Notes: generated by a model not told the origin, from the letters alone. A stretch of DNA of 54,563 nt from an uncultured Dorea sp. (GCA_910588745.1 CAJURK010000018.1:1-54563), one strand, 5' to 3'. Shown: positions 1-9,133, numbered from the stretch's first letter. Made by a program: numbers and translations.

Positions 1-11
1 TTTTAAAATAT

Positions 12-38
12 TTGACATTTTTTCACCTACTCTATAAT
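12..38 (+). promoter_or_regulatory. Possible sigma-A promoter upstream of cheA
   Basis: The sequence has TTGACA at 12-17 and TATAAT at 33-38. Both hexamers match the consensus exactly, but the spacer is only 15 bp, shorter than the usual 17. It lies about 85 bp upstream of the cheA start, so it could drive the che operon or be the tail of an upstream regulatory region that is cut off by the window edge. Confidence 0.45.
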
Positions 39-44
39 TTACTC

Positions 45-72
45 TTATCCTTTCTGCACCTTCTGACGATAT
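45..72 (+). promoter_or_regulatory. Candidate sigma-28 (flagellar) promoter for cheA
   Basis: GACGATAT at 65-72 resembles the sigma-28 -10 element (GCCGATAA/CCGATAT), and TTAT stands 16 bp upstream at 45-48. The same arrangement, TTAT-N15/16-GNCGATAW, occurs before flgM and before the unknown gene ending at 9933, which strengthens each single weak match. The -35 does not match the textbook TAAA. Confidence 0.4.
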
Positions 73-123
73 ACTTAAATATAATACTATTTAAACACAT
101 TAGATGAAGGTGGTACTAATATT

Positions 124-2253
124 ATGGATAACATGCTTGAAATGTATCTTTACGAGACAAACACTCTTTTGGAGCAGCTAGATGAACTTTTAATAGAAGC
201 AGAAAAGAACAGGGATTTCACTACAAACGATGTGAATGAAATTTTCCGTAGTATGCATACTATTAAGGGCTCATCTGCCATGATGGAATTTTCCACATTG
301 ATGGAAATTGCCCATCATATAGAAGATCTTTTCTTCTATATCCGTGAAAACGGACTGGATTCTATGGACGAGTCGCATAAGAGCGATTTGTTCAACCTGA
401 TGTTCCAGTCTACCGATGCCCTTCGCAATGAAGTCGAAAAAATCGAAAACGATGAGCCTCTTAGCACTAATATCGACTCAATCATTGCAAATATTAATAG
501 TTTTTTGGAAAAAATCAGCGGTTCAGGGAGCGGTTCTTCTGAAAATGCTGAAAACAATACCTCACAGGCAGAAAGTACCGATACGATACCTGCTGCTGAC
601 GAACAACAGATTGCTATTATTAATCAGGAACTTGCAGGCTGTCCATCCAGCGACCTTCCTTATTTTATACGGGTTCATTTTGAACAGGGTTCCGGTATGG
701 AGCATCTGCGCGCTTTTATGACTGTAACTGCGTTAAAAGACCTGGATCTTCAGTTTGAATATTATCCGGAAGATGTAGAGACAAACAGCGATACGATAGA
801 AACCATTATTGAGAATGGTTTCTTCATCGGATTATCTTCGCAGGCAGACGTGGAGAGGGCTGTCCATGTGATTAAAGAGCAAAACAGCGTAGAGACTTAT
901 GAAGTTATAGAAAATGCTACGGTAAAGCAGAAAGAAAAGAAGCCGGAAGTACCTGCGTCTGCAGCTCCGGTTAACGAAACGCCTTCACAGGCTCCTAAGC
1001 AGAACGCGGCTCCCGCTCCTGCGCAGAACACTTCGCAAGCTCCTGCATCACACAATACACCGGTAAAACAAAGCTTGATCAGCGTTAATCTTTCCAAACT
1101 GGACAGTTTGGTTGCTATTGTCGGAGAGATTGTTATTACAGAGTCTATGGTTACATCTTCTCCTGATCTGCAGAACTTAAAGCTGGATAACTTTACCAAA
1201 TCTGCGCGCCAACTGCGGAAGCTTACCGACGATCTTCAGGACATTGCTATGTCTCTCAGGATGGTTCCTGTGTCCGGTACCTTCCAGAAGATGAACCGTA
1301 TTGTACGGGATATGAAGAAAAAACTGAATAAAGACGTTCGCCTTACGATTATCGGCGAGAATACAGAAGTAGACAAAACCATCGTGGACAGCATCGGCGA
1401 TCCGATTATGCATATTGTCCGTAATTCTATGGATCATGGCATCGAAGAAAATGTGGAAGACCGTATTGCTGCCGGTAAGAATCCACAAGGCGAGATTATC
1501 TTATCTGCCGCTCATACAGGAAGCGAAGTTATCATTTCCATCAGCGACGACGGTCAGGGTATGGACCCGGATAAGATTCTTGCCAAAGCTGAGCGCAACG
1601 GTATTCTTTCAAAACCAGCCAGCGAATACTCTCAAAAAGAGATTCTTTCCCTGCTTATGCTGCCCGGCTTCTCAACCAATGAAGAAGTTACAGAATTTTC
1701 CGGACGTGGCGTAGGTATGGATGTTGTCAAGAAAAATGTAGAATCTGTAGGCGGTACTATCACAATTACCAGCGAGCTTGGCAAAGGAAGCTGTACTTCT
1801 CTTAAAATCCCGCTTACTATGGCAATTACGGACGGTATGGAAGTGTCCGTTGGCAATTCTATGTTTACCATTCCGATTGCCAATATCCGCCAGTCCTTTA
1901 AGCCGCAAAAAGATGAAGTCCTTCTGGATGCAAGCGGCAACGAGATTATAAAGTGCCTGAATGATTTTTATCCTATCATACGAGTACATCAGTTATATAA
2001 CATTGATACCGAGATTACTAATATTGAGGATGGTATTTTAATCTTGGTTGATGCTGCCGACAAGTCTTACTGCCTGTTCGTTGACGAACTGCTTGGAGAG
2101 CAGCAGGTTGTAGTAAAACCGCTTCCTTCTTTCTTAAGTAACTTTAATATTAAGGATTCAGGTATCAGCGGCTGTACAATCTTAGGCGACGGCAATATCA
2201 GCTTAATCCTAGACGTTAGAAGCTTATATGCAGCATTTTATAATCAATACTAA
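124..2253 (+). CDS. cheA: Chemotaxis histidine kinase CheA
   Basis: Cytoplasmic kinase of the chemoreceptor array; it autophosphorylates on a P1 histidine and passes phosphate to CheY and CheB. All five domains are visible in 709 residues. P1 carries the phospho-acceptor His45 in SMHTIKGSSAMM. A P2-like CheY/CheB-binding region lies at about 175-265, followed by a Pro/Ala-rich linker. P3 dimerisation starts near 316 and P4 (HATPase) spans about 376-560 with the N box at 429 (RNSMDHGIE), G1 at 474 (DDGQGMD) and G2 at 527 (GRGVGMD). P5, the CheW-like domain, runs from about 570 to the end. The start is preceded by GAAGGTGG. It is the first gene of cheA-cheW-cheR-cheB, with 27 bp to cheW. No cheY, cheC or cheD lies in the window. 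Confidence 0.97.
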   Translation: MDNMLEMYLYETNTLLEQLDELLIEAEKNRDFTTNDVNEIFRSMHTIKGSSAMMEFSTLMEIAHHIEDLFFYIRENGLDSMDESHKSDLFNLMFQSTDALRNEVEKIENDEPLSTNIDSIIANINSFLEKISGSGSGSSENAENNTSQAESTDTIPAADEQQIAIINQELAGCPSSDLPYFIRVHFEQGSGMEHLRAFMTVTALKDLDLQFEYYPEDVETNSDTIETIIENGFFIGLSSQADVERAVHVIKEQNSVETYEVIENATVKQKEKKPEVPASAAPVNETPSQAPKQNAAPAPAQNTSQAPASHNTPVKQSLISVNLSKLDSLVAIVGEIVITESMVTSSPDLQNLKLDNFTKSARQLRKLTDDLQDIAMSLRMVPVSGTFQKMNRIVRDMKKKLNKDVRLTIIGENTEVDKTIVDSIGDPIMHIVRNSMDHGIEENVEDRIAAGKNPQGEIILSAAHTGSEVIISISDDGQGMDPDKILAKAERNGILSKPASEYSQKEILSLLMLPGFSTNEEVTEFSGRGVGMDVVKKNVESVGGTITITSELGKGSCTSLKIPLTMAITDGMEVSVGNSMFTIPIANIRQSFKPQKDEVLLDASGNEIIKCLNDFYPIIRVHQLYNIDTEITNIEDGILILVDAADKSYCLFVDELLGEQQVVVKPLPSFLSNFNIKDSGISGCTILGDGNISLILDVRSLYAAFYNQY

Positions 2254-2280
2254 AATGAACTTAGAATCGGAGGAAGAATT

Positions 2281-2760
2281 ATGTCAGCAGATACTTTAGA
2301 AAATACAACTGTTCAGGAAGTTATGGAAGGAGACGCTCACGTTTCCACCGAACGTTTCCTTACCTTTAGTTCTAACGGACTGAATATTGGTGTAAGCACA
2401 AATTACGTAATTGAGATCATTACCAATCACTCCATTACAATGCTTCCACTTGCGCCGGACTATGTAAAGGGTATTATCAACCTGCGCGGACAGATTATCC
2501 CTATTATTGATATTCGTCTGCGTATGGGTAAGCCTTCTATTGACTATACAAGCTCTACCTGTATTATTGTTTTGGATATTAACTCTATTCAGATTGGTAT
2601 TATTGTAGATGCAGTTCAGCAGGTTATGGATATAGATCAGAGCCAGATTTCTCCAGTCCCGGTTGAAAATCAGCAGGAACTTATCAGTGGAATGATATCA
2701 TCCGGCGACCGTTCTGTAATTCTTTTCTTAGACTGCGAACAGCTTGTACAGACCTATTAA
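2281..2760 (+). CDS. cheW: Chemotaxis coupling protein CheW
   Basis: 159-residue scaffold protein made almost entirely of one CheW (SH3-like) domain, about residues 20-155; it links chemoreceptors to CheA. The pattern FLTFSSNGLNIGVSTNYVIEI followed by a G-I-I-N-L-R-G-Q-I-I-P-I-I-D block (about 60-75) is typical of the family. The start has a clear CGGAGGAAG ribosome binding site. It lies between cheA and cheR with short gaps, so it is almost certainly cotranscribed with them. Confidence 0.96.
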   Translation: MSADTLENTTVQEVMEGDAHVSTERFLTFSSNGLNIGVSTNYVIEIITNHSITMLPLAPDYVKGIINLRGQIIPIIDIRLRMGKPSIDYTSSTCIIVLDINSIQIGIIVDAVQQVMDIDQSQISPVPVENQQELISGMISSGDRSVILFLDCEQLVQTY

Positions 2761-2784
2761 TACACGAAGGAGCCTCATGTTACT

Positions 2785-3597
2785 ATGTTAACTATTAATG
2801 ATAAAGATTTTGAACGCTTATACAAATTCATACATCAAAACTATGGCATTGATTTATCCAAGAAACGGCAACTGATTGTAGGACGGCTTTCCAATACGAT
2901 CCTTTCCATGGGATTTTCATCGTTTCAGGAATACATAGATCATTTGATTAATAACAAAAAGCCAGAAGATCTAGAACTTATGTTAAATAAGCTTACAACA
3001 AATTATACCTTTTTTATGCGGGAGGGCGCGCATTTTGAATACTTTACCAATACGATTCTTCCTTATTTAGTAGAAACGAAGAAAGACCGCGTCCTCAGTA
3101 TTTGGAGCGCCGGATGTTCTTCTGGTGAAGAACCTTACACCATTTCTATGCTTTTAAAAGAGTTTTTTGGTTCTAAAGCCAGTCTTTGGGACACCAGGGT
3201 GCTTGCAACCGACATTTCACAAAACGCGTTGGTTGCGGCAACCAACGCAGTTTATGACGAAGATTCGCTAAAGGAGTTGTCGCCGGCATGGAAGAAGAAA
3301 TATTTCATACCCGTAGGGGAACCGGGGACTTATACCGTAACTCCGGAAATTAAGTCTAACGTAATTTTCAGAACCTTTAATCTTATGGATCCCATCAAAT
3401 TCCGACTGAAATTTGATGTTATTTTCTGTAGAAATGTTATGATTTATTTCGATCAGGCGACAAAAGAAGCTTTAGTGAACCGATTTTTTAATGCGTCTAA
3501 TCCAGGAGGTTATCTCCTGATCGGCCATTCAGAAAATTTGAGCAAAACGGCAACGCCTTACAAATATTTAATGCCTGCAACTTATCGTAAAGTTTAA
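2785..3597 (+). CDS. cheR: Chemotaxis protein methyltransferase CheR
   Basis: S-adenosylmethionine-dependent methyltransferase that adds methyl groups to receptor glutamates, opposing CheB. In 270 residues there is an N-terminal helical domain (about 1-75) and a catalytic domain whose SAM-binding loop reads SAGCSSGEEPYT near 108-119; a later FCRNVMIYF segment is also characteristic. The chosen ATG follows GAAGGAG; an ATG 8 bp upstream is out of frame. A terminator-like hairpin lies between it and cheB. Confidence 0.95.
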   Translation: MLTINDKDFERLYKFIHQNYGIDLSKKRQLIVGRLSNTILSMGFSSFQEYIDHLINNKKPEDLELMLNKLTTNYTFFMREGAHFEYFTNTILPYLVETKKDRVLSIWSAGCSSGEEPYTISMLLKEFFGSKASLWDTRVLATDISQNALVAATNAVYDEDSLKELSPAWKKKYFIPVGEPGTYTVTPEIKSNVIFRTFNLMDPIKFRLKFDVIFCRNVMIYFDQATKEALVNRFFNASNPGGYLLIGHSENLSKTATPYKYLMPATYRKV

Positions 3598-3601
3598 GAT
3601 C

Positions 3602-3635
3602 AAAGCTGCTTCTGGTATTTTCAGAAGCGGCTTTT
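3602..3635 (+). terminator. Hairpin with T-run between cheR and cheB
   Basis: AAAGCTGCTTCTG at 3602-3614 pairs with CAGAAGCGGCTTT at 3622-3634 (13 positions with one G-T pair), followed by a short T-run. It has the shape of a weak intrinsic terminator inside the che operon and could lower cheB expression relative to cheA, cheW and cheR. Confidence 0.55.
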
Positions 3636-3662
3636 CACAGTTATTTATGAAAGGAGTAATCT

Positions 3663-4745
3663 ATGTCTACAAATATTAAAGTACTTGTTGTTGATGATTC
3701 TTCTCTCTTTCGCCAGATGATCATGGACCACCTTTCAGCTCAGCCTGGCATTGAGGTTGTAGGATATGCCATCAACGCATATGATGCTAAGAGAAAAATT
3801 CCTCTTTTAAAACCGGATGTTTTAACATTGGATGTTGAGATGCCCGGCTTAAATGGAATTGAATTTTTGAAACAATTACTTCCTACCAATCCGATTCCTG
3901 TCATTTTGGTTTCTTCGCTAAATTTAAGTGTATTTGACGCATTGTCTGCCGGCGCAATTGATTTTGTCAGAAAACCGGATATGACTGCGTCTAATTCTAA
4001 AACTGTATTTTTTGCTTCTCTTGTACCAAAAGTCAGAGCGGCGTCAATAGCAAAAGTCAGACCTGCCAGACAGTCTGCATTTGTTCCCGCCGCTAACAAT
4101 CAAACCCGTATACAGCCGCAGAACCAGGGCGTTGCAAAGCCTATGCCTTTCCCTCCTCTTTCACGAACAGTTCTTGATTCCACGATCATTGGAATCGGCG
4201 CTTCTACAGGAGGAACGGAAGCTACCCTTGCCGTTTTGCAAAAACTTCCCGCTAATATTCCGGGAATTGTAATTACACAGCATATGCCTGAAGGTTTTAC
4301 CGCCATGTATGCACAGAGACTCAACCGAATCTGCAGTATGGAAGTCAGAGAAGCTAAAAATGGGGATATCATTCACCCTGGACTCGCGTTGATTGCTCCA
4401 GGCGGTAAACAGATGGAGGTCATCCGATCCGGACGCAACTATATCGTTCAGTGTCATTCCGGCGCTAAGGTAAGCGGCCATTGCCCTTCCGTAGACGTAC
4501 TCTTTAGTTCTATAGCAAAGAATGTTGCCATTAATAAAGTAGGAATCATTATGACGGGTATGGGAAGAGACGGCGCCGACGGTTTATTAAAGATGCGCCA
4601 AAGCGGCGCATTTACCATCGGCCAGGATAAAGAATCCTGCGTCGTATACGGAATGCCTATGGTAGCCTTCAATATCGGCGCCGTTTGTACGCAGGCTTCT
4701 TGCGACAACATTCCTTCTGTATTACTGAATCATTTAAAAAAATAG
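3663..4745 (+). CDS. cheB: Chemotaxis response regulator / protein-glutamate methylesterase CheB
   Basis: Removes receptor methyl groups and deamidates glutamines when phosphorylated by CheA. Residues 5-125 form a receiver domain with acidic Asp11/Asp12 and phospho-acceptor Asp57 (LTLDVEMPG). A linker of about 50 residues leads to the methylesterase domain, about 170-358, with the catalytic triad Ser181 (GIGASTGGTEA), His207 (ITQHMPEG) and Asp303 (GMGRDGADG). It has a GAAAGGAG ribosome binding site and is the last gene of the che cluster, closed by a strong bidirectional terminator. Confidence 0.96.
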   Translation: MSTNIKVLVVDDSSLFRQMIMDHLSAQPGIEVVGYAINAYDAKRKIPLLKPDVLTLDVEMPGLNGIEFLKQLLPTNPIPVILVSSLNLSVFDALSAGAIDFVRKPDMTASNSKTVFFASLVPKVRAASIAKVRPARQSAFVPAANNQTRIQPQNQGVAKPMPFPPLSRTVLDSTIIGIGASTGGTEATLAVLQKLPANIPGIVITQHMPEGFTAMYAQRLNRICSMEVREAKNGDIIHPGLALIAPGGKQMEVIRSGRNYIVQCHSGAKVSGHCPSVDVLFSSIAKNVAINKVGIIMTGMGRDGADGLLKMRQSGAFTIGQDKESCVVYGMPMVAFNIGAVCTQASCDNIPSVLLNHLKK

Positions 4746-4791
4746 TTACTGTTTCCAGTCAAAATAAATAACACATGGACAATAACATAAA

Positions 4792-4829
4792 ATAAAAAGT
4801 TTGCGCTGCAGATACGCAAACTTTTTATT
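4792..4829. terminator. Bidirectional intrinsic terminator after cheB
   Basis: ATAAAAAGTTTGCG at 4792-4805 and CGCAAACTTTTTAT at 4815-4828 form a perfect 14-bp stem with a 9-base loop, flanked by A- and T-runs. It separates the che genes from the flgM operon. Confidence 0.9.
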
Positions 4830-4835
4830 TTTGTG

Positions 4836-4862
4836 TTATGATTCCGGAAGTTATGCCGATAA
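4836..4862 (+). promoter_or_regulatory. Candidate sigma-28 promoter of the flgM operon
   Basis: GCCGATAA at 4855-4862 is an exact match to the sigma-28 -10 consensus. TTAT stands 15 bp upstream (4836-4839) in place of the usual TAAA. The flgM start is about 70 bp downstream. Control of flgM and late hook-associated genes by sigma-28 is known in other flagellated bacteria and fits this position. Confidence 0.6.
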
Positions 4863-4867
4863 TTATA

Positions 4868-4893
4868 GTATAACAGGTAAAACTATGTTATAC
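4868..4893. repeat. 8-bp inverted repeat in the flgM leader
   Basis: GTATAACA (4868-4875) and GTATAACA's reverse complement TGTTATAC (4886-4893) are separated by 10 bp. The block AATTATAGTA occurs just before it (4861) and again at 4910. It may be an operator or an RNA hairpin downstream of the start point; function is unknown. Confidence 0.45.
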
Positions 4894-4930
4894 CTACAGC
4901 TTTGAAGACAATTATAGTAAGGAGTTAAGT

Positions 4931-5230
4931 ATGAAGATCACTACAAATAACATAATCAAAAATTATACAGATTTACGCATTCATACAAAGGAAAATTCAA
5001 CTCCTCCTACAGTTTCAAATGATGGACACAGTTTTGATGAAATAATCATAAAATCAAACCCCAGAGACATTGAGGAACATACTTTTGCGAAGTCTCTTTC
5101 CCGCAAATTATCCTCTGAGGTGAATACTGCCGCATCTGCTGAGAAGATTGAACAGCTTCAAAATCAGATTTCAGCGCATACCTATCATGTTGATGCTTAC
5201 GCGATCGCATCCAAAATGCTTTTAGTTTAG
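4931..5230 (+). CDS. flgM: Anti-sigma-28 factor FlgM
   Basis: 99-residue protein that in characterised species binds sigma-28 until the hook is complete and is then exported. The N-terminal half is polar and low in structure. The C-terminal part has the family pattern KIEQLQNQISAHTYHVDAYAIASKMLL, which corresponds to the sigma-binding helices. The ATG follows GGAG. It is the first gene of flgM-flgN-flgK-flgL-yviE-fliW-csrA, the order known from Bacillus subtilis. Length and position fit the family; the N-terminus is divergent. Confidence 0.88.
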   Translation: MKITTNNIIKNYTDLRIHTKENSTPPTVSNDGHSFDEIIIKSNPRDIEEHTFAKSLSRKLSSEVNTAASAEKIEQLQNQISAHTYHVDAYAIASKMLLV

Positions 5231-5245
5231 GAGGATGCCTGCAAT

Positions 5246-5716
5246 ATGAGTGAATTTTCAAATTTTATAAAAATTATAGAAGAGTTCATTGATTTTTTTG
5301 ATCATCTTATTCCAATAGAACAGGAAAAATTGGAGGCCGCTATTAAGAATCGCGTATCCTTTGTAGAAGAATGTATGCACAAAGAACAGGCTGCCGTCCT
5401 GCGGCTCCGCGGACTGGAACAAAAGAGAGAGAAGGAGCAGGAAAGACTTGGCATGAAAGACTATTCTTTTCGTCAAATCTTGGATCGTGTTCCTGAAGAT
5501 GTTTCCTCTGTTTTGAAACCTTTATTCGACCGGATGTCAGAACAGGTGCGTCAATTCCAGTCTATCAGCGACAATGCAAAGGATATTATTGAAGTCAACC
5601 TTCATGTAATACAGTCTTCGCTTGCCGAAAAAGCGCCAGGCAGGGAGACTTATTCTGCGTCAGGTCAAAAAAAGGATCATGATACTACTAAACACTTTAC
5701 AAGTCGTTCAGTTTGA
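5246..5716 (+). CDS. flgN: Flagellar export chaperone FlgN family protein
   Basis: 156 residues, mostly helical and highly charged, with heptad-like leucines and glutamates at 15-130. This fits FlgN, the cytoplasmic chaperone for the hook-associated proteins FlgK and FlgL. Sequence identity in this family is low, so the call rests on size, helical character and the position between flgM and flgK. The start has an AGGAGG box. Confidence 0.85.
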   Translation: MSEFSNFIKIIEEFIDFFDHLIPIEQEKLEAAIKNRVSFVEECMHKEQAAVLRLRGLEQKREKEQERLGMKDYSFRQILDRVPEDVSSVLKPLFDRMSEQVRQFQSISDNAKDIIEVNLHVIQSSLAEKAPGRETYSASGQKKDHDTTKHFTSRSV

Positions 5717-5736
5717 TGAATTAGGAGGATATAAAT

Positions 5737-7401
5737 ATGATACGTTCCACATTTGCCGGTTTTACCACCGCGCACCTTGCCATGGCTGCTAGCCAGCGCG
5801 CTCTTGATGTTACCGGCCAGAATATCGCTAATATTAATACAGAAGGCTATACCCGTCAGCGTCTGGATATTGCCAGTTTGAATACGCAGAAGGGTGATTT
5901 CTATAACGCTAATTCTACAATTAAGGTAGGTTATGGTGTTGAAATGACAGGTGTGTCACAACTTCGTGATCCATTTCTTGACGCACAATATCGTTCTCAG
6001 ATCAGTAAGCTTGGAACTACCGACGCCCATGCCGCTGGATTTGAACAATTAGCTACTATATTTGACGAGTCTACGATGCAGGGAGTAAGATCGGCATTTA
6101 TCTCTCTTTCAAGTTCCCTTAGCACGCTTTCTACTCAGGCAGGAAATAAAGAGAATGATACGGCGGTTCGTTCTAATATGCAGGTTCTTTTGAATCTTTT
6201 CCGTGAGAATTCTGTCCGGCTGAATGATATCAGAGAAGACATGCAAGTAGGGTTTGAGACTACGGATATCAAAGATTTGAATGGTATTCTCGAAAATATC
6301 GCTCAACTGAACTCCAATATTAAAAACAGCCAGATTCTTGGTAATCCTGCGCTCGAACTACAAGATCAGAGAAATCTTCTGTTAGATGAACTTGGAAGTT
6401 ATCTTCCAATTACCGCCAATTATGAAGATGTAACAATCGGACCAGATCAGACGGTAGAGATTCTAAAAGTTAATTTTACTGATACAAATGGACAGATACA
6501 TACATTGGTTTCAGACGGACGCTTCGGAAGTTTTGACGTGGATATTTATGGTCAGCCGGTTACCTTGACTCTGACAGATACCAATAGTACGACCAAGCAG
6601 ATTGCCGGCAATGTAAAAGACGTAGATGGAAAAGATCAGTATGTTGACCTTTTAGGCTCCGGTACAATAAAAGGTACTCTGGATTTTCTGAATAAATCCG
6701 GTGATTTTGATAATAGCGATTTCAAAGGTCTAGGCTACTACGAGAAAGCATTGGATTCTCTGGTACGTACCTTCGCAGAGATGTTCAACGAAGCCAATAA
6801 AGAATTAAAAAAGGATGCTGATGGCAATCCCATTCAGGCAACCGACGCAAGTGGTAATCCTATTTTTAAATTAGATGAAAATGGTAACCCTACTACTGAA
6901 CCAGTATATGAATATATTGACCGTCCTTTATTTGAGACCCCGGATCCTACCAAACCATTTTCCGCTTCTAATATTAAGGTAGCGTCTGGTTGGCTTGACG
7001 GTACTTATGGAATTACCATTTCAAATAAGGTTATAAATAATGGCACTGGTTCAACTGCTGATGAAAATATTTTGAATATGGTAAAACTGTTAGATAAAAG
7101 CATTGATTTTGAATCAAATGGAATTAAGTTCTACACAGGAAGCTTTCACGATTGTTTTGCTAACATTGAAAATACATTAGGTATTGATGCAAAGTCTGCG
7201 AATACGCTTCTGGAAAATCAGATTGCCGTATTAAACCAAACATCCAATTCCAGAGATGGTGTTTCCGGTGTACAGCTTGACGAAGAAGGTATGAGCCTGC
7301 TCCATTATAATCAATCCTATAATGCTGCTGCAAGATTAATGACAACTCTAGACGAGGCTCTTGATAAACTGATAAATGGCACTGGCGTAGTTGGAAGGTA
7401 A
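5737..7401 (+). CDS. flgK: Flagellar hook-associated protein 1 (FlgK)
   Basis: 554-residue first hook-filament junction protein, secreted through the flagellar export apparatus. The N-terminal signature FAGFTTAHLAMAASQRALDV leads into GQNIANINTEGYTRQR (28-43), the conserved flagellar rod/hook segment. The C-terminal 40 residues repeat the coiled pattern (YNQSYNAAARLMTTLDEALDKL) that pairs with the N-terminus in the filament. The central variable domain contains Asp/Asn/Gly-rich stretches near 370-390. Strong AGGAGG; 13 bp separate its stop from the flgL start. Confidence 0.96.
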   Translation: MIRSTFAGFTTAHLAMAASQRALDVTGQNIANINTEGYTRQRLDIASLNTQKGDFYNANSTIKVGYGVEMTGVSQLRDPFLDAQYRSQISKLGTTDAHAAGFEQLATIFDESTMQGVRSAFISLSSSLSTLSTQAGNKENDTAVRSNMQVLLNLFRENSVRLNDIREDMQVGFETTDIKDLNGILENIAQLNSNIKNSQILGNPALELQDQRNLLLDELGSYLPITANYEDVTIGPDQTVEILKVNFTDTNGQIHTLVSDGRFGSFDVDIYGQPVTLTLTDTNSTTKQIAGNVKDVDGKDQYVDLLGSGTIKGTLDFLNKSGDFDNSDFKGLGYYEKALDSLVRTFAEMFNEANKELKKDADGNPIQATDASGNPIFKLDENGNPTTEPVYEYIDRPLFETPDPTKPFSASNIKVASGWLDGTYGITISNKVINNGTGSTADENILNMVKLLDKSIDFESNGIKFYTGSFHDCFANIENTLGIDAKSANTLLENQIAVLNQTSNSRDGVSGVQLDEEGMSLLHYNQSYNAAARLMTTLDEALDKLINGTGVVGR

Positions 7402-7414
7402 CAGGAGGTTTAAT

Positions 7415-8458
7415 ATGAGAATTACTACGAATGCAATTTTAAGAAATTATAAATCAAATCTTGGAACATCTTTAAAGAATCTGGACACTGCAAGAACTAG
7501 AGTTATGACTCAAAGAAGGTTTAACTCTACTGCGGAGGATCCGTCCAGCGCTTTAAGGGCTGCTGTTTTAGAACGCAAATATGTAAAAAACGAGGATTAT
7601 CTGAATATTGTAAAAGATGTACAATCTTTTCAGGATTCTCAGGAAGATGCAGCTATGCAAATTGAAACAATTGCGAAAACACTTAGCAAACGTTATGGTC
7701 TGGAAGCCCTTAACGGAACAAATGGTTCTTTAGAAACTAGAGAGACTTATGCGGACGCGTGGAGAGGCGCACAACAGAGCCTTCTTTTGAGTTTAAATGC
7801 CAGTTATGAAGGTAAGTATGTTTTTGCAGGAAGCGATGGAAAAAATCCGCCTTTTAAATTAGAAGACGTGCCTGCAGATCCTGCTAATCCCGATGCTCCT
7901 AAGCAAAGATTATTATACCGCGGCGTAGATGTTACAAACGGTGATCCAAAGGTGTTAGAAGCATTATCGAAAGATACGCTATATGTTGATTTGGGTTTTG
8001 GACTCAATGTGGAGGGCGATGTAAACGATGTTTCTATCGAATCTTCCAGCGCCTTTAACACTAGCCTTCCGGGAATTAATCTTGCTGGTTTTGGAGTCGA
8101 TGATGAAACAGGCTTAACTAAGAATATGATTCTTCTTTGCGGTGAGATTGCCGATGTTTTAGAAGCCGAAGATTTTGATAGAGATAAATACTCAGAACTG
8201 TTAGCACAATTTGATAAAGGACGCAATAATGTACTCGAAAAAGTAACCGTTCTTGGTACGCAGACTGAGTTTCTTACAACTACAAAAGATAGATTAGAAA
8301 CCAGCAGTATTAGCCTTTCAACACAGATTGATAATGTCGTTAATATTGATATGGCAGAAGCTATCATGAATTTCTCTTGGGCGCAGTATGCATACAATTC
8401 TGCATTGAAGGTTGGAAATAATATTTTAACACCTTCTTTTATCGATTTTATGAAATAG
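7415..8458 (+). CDS. flgL: Flagellar hook-associated protein 3 (FlgL)
   Basis: 347-residue second junction protein with flagellin-like ends: N-terminal MRITTNAILRNYKSNLGTSL and C-terminal AEAIMNFSWAQYAYNSALKVGNNIL. The start at 7415 is chosen because ACAGGAGG lies 6 bp upstream; an in-frame ATG at 7391 overlaps flgK and has no ribosome binding site. It is followed 36 bp later by the DUF6470 gene. Confidence 0.95.
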   Translation: MRITTNAILRNYKSNLGTSLKNLDTARTRVMTQRRFNSTAEDPSSALRAAVLERKYVKNEDYLNIVKDVQSFQDSQEDAAMQIETIAKTLSKRYGLEALNGTNGSLETRETYADAWRGAQQSLLLSLNASYEGKYVFAGSDGKNPPFKLEDVPADPANPDAPKQRLLYRGVDVTNGDPKVLEALSKDTLYVDLGFGLNVEGDVNDVSIESSSAFNTSLPGINLAGFGVDDETGLTKNMILLCGEIADVLEAEDFDRDKYSELLAQFDKGRNNVLEKVTVLGTQTEFLTTTKDRLETSSISLSTQIDNVVNIDMAEAIMNFSWAQYAYNSALKVGNNILTPSFIDFMK

Positions 8459-8494
8459 TTTATTTATATTATGAAAGAAAGGAGGTAGGCATTA

Positions 8495-9094
8495 ATGAAT
8501 CAACTTATTAAAATTACAACTGTTCCTATTCAATACGAATTGAAAATTAATAATGCTCGTTTTGAACGTCAAAGTGCGCAGGCAGAACTTGAAATCAGCA
8601 GAAAAAAAGGCGGTCTTTCTATCAAGAGCCGTCCTGTAAAGTTAAATTTAGATTCTTCTGCTGCAAGAAGTTCTGTTGTTCCAACCACAACTCAGTCTGT
8701 TTCACAGTCTGCTAAAAAAGGTATTGACGCTGCATACAGCGCTACTGCGCAGTTGGCACAAGAGGGACAGCTCTTGTTAAAAGCTGATATTGGCGAAGAT
8801 GTAATTGGACAGATCATGAAACAGAGAACAGCCGCACCCACCGGAGAATTCCAACTTGGGTTTACTCCTTCTGCTCCGGTAGATATTAATTATCAAGCTG
8901 CTGATTTGACAATCAATTATGAAATGGATAAATTAAATTTTGACTTAAAAGTTCTAAACGGAAATTATGAATTTATCCCTGGCAATATTGAAATGTCAAT
9001 TACACAGCATCCTGACGTTTTAATTGAGTATGTGGGCGGACCGATCTACGTACCGCCAAGTGCTGATCCAAATTACGTTGATGTAAGGGCTTAA
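8495..9094 (+). CDS. DUF6470 family protein (YviE-like)
   Basis: 199-residue protein between flgL and fliW, exactly where B. subtilis has yviE. The N-terminus MNQLIKITTVPIQYELKI and the segment that places LEISRKKGGL before a LNLDSS stretch are characteristic of this family as I know it. A C-terminal beta-rich part ends with a proline-containing GGPIYVPPSADP segment. No catalytic motif, signal peptide or membrane segment is seen. Its biochemical role is not known; conserved linkage suggests an accessory role in flagellar assembly or FliW/CsrA control. Ribosome binding site GAAAGGAGG. Confidence 0.85.
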   Translation: MNQLIKITTVPIQYELKINNARFERQSAQAELEISRKKGGLSIKSRPVKLNLDSSAARSSVVPTTTQSVSQSAKKGIDAAYSATAQLAQEGQLLLKADIGEDVIGQIMKQRTAAPTGEFQLGFTPSAPVDINYQAADLTINYEMDKLNFDLKVLNGNYEFIPGNIEMSITQHPDVLIEYVGGPIYVPPSADPNYVDVRA

Positions 9095-9133
9095 TAAAAA
9101 GCCCTTACTTTTATTCTCAGGAGGTGTCATACA

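Noticed and set aside
7804..8397. 197-codon open frame on the minus strand inside flgL
   Set aside because: It lies fully within flgL, whose protein sequence is clearly conserved; the frame is a by-product of codon use and has no ribosome binding site or recognisable family.
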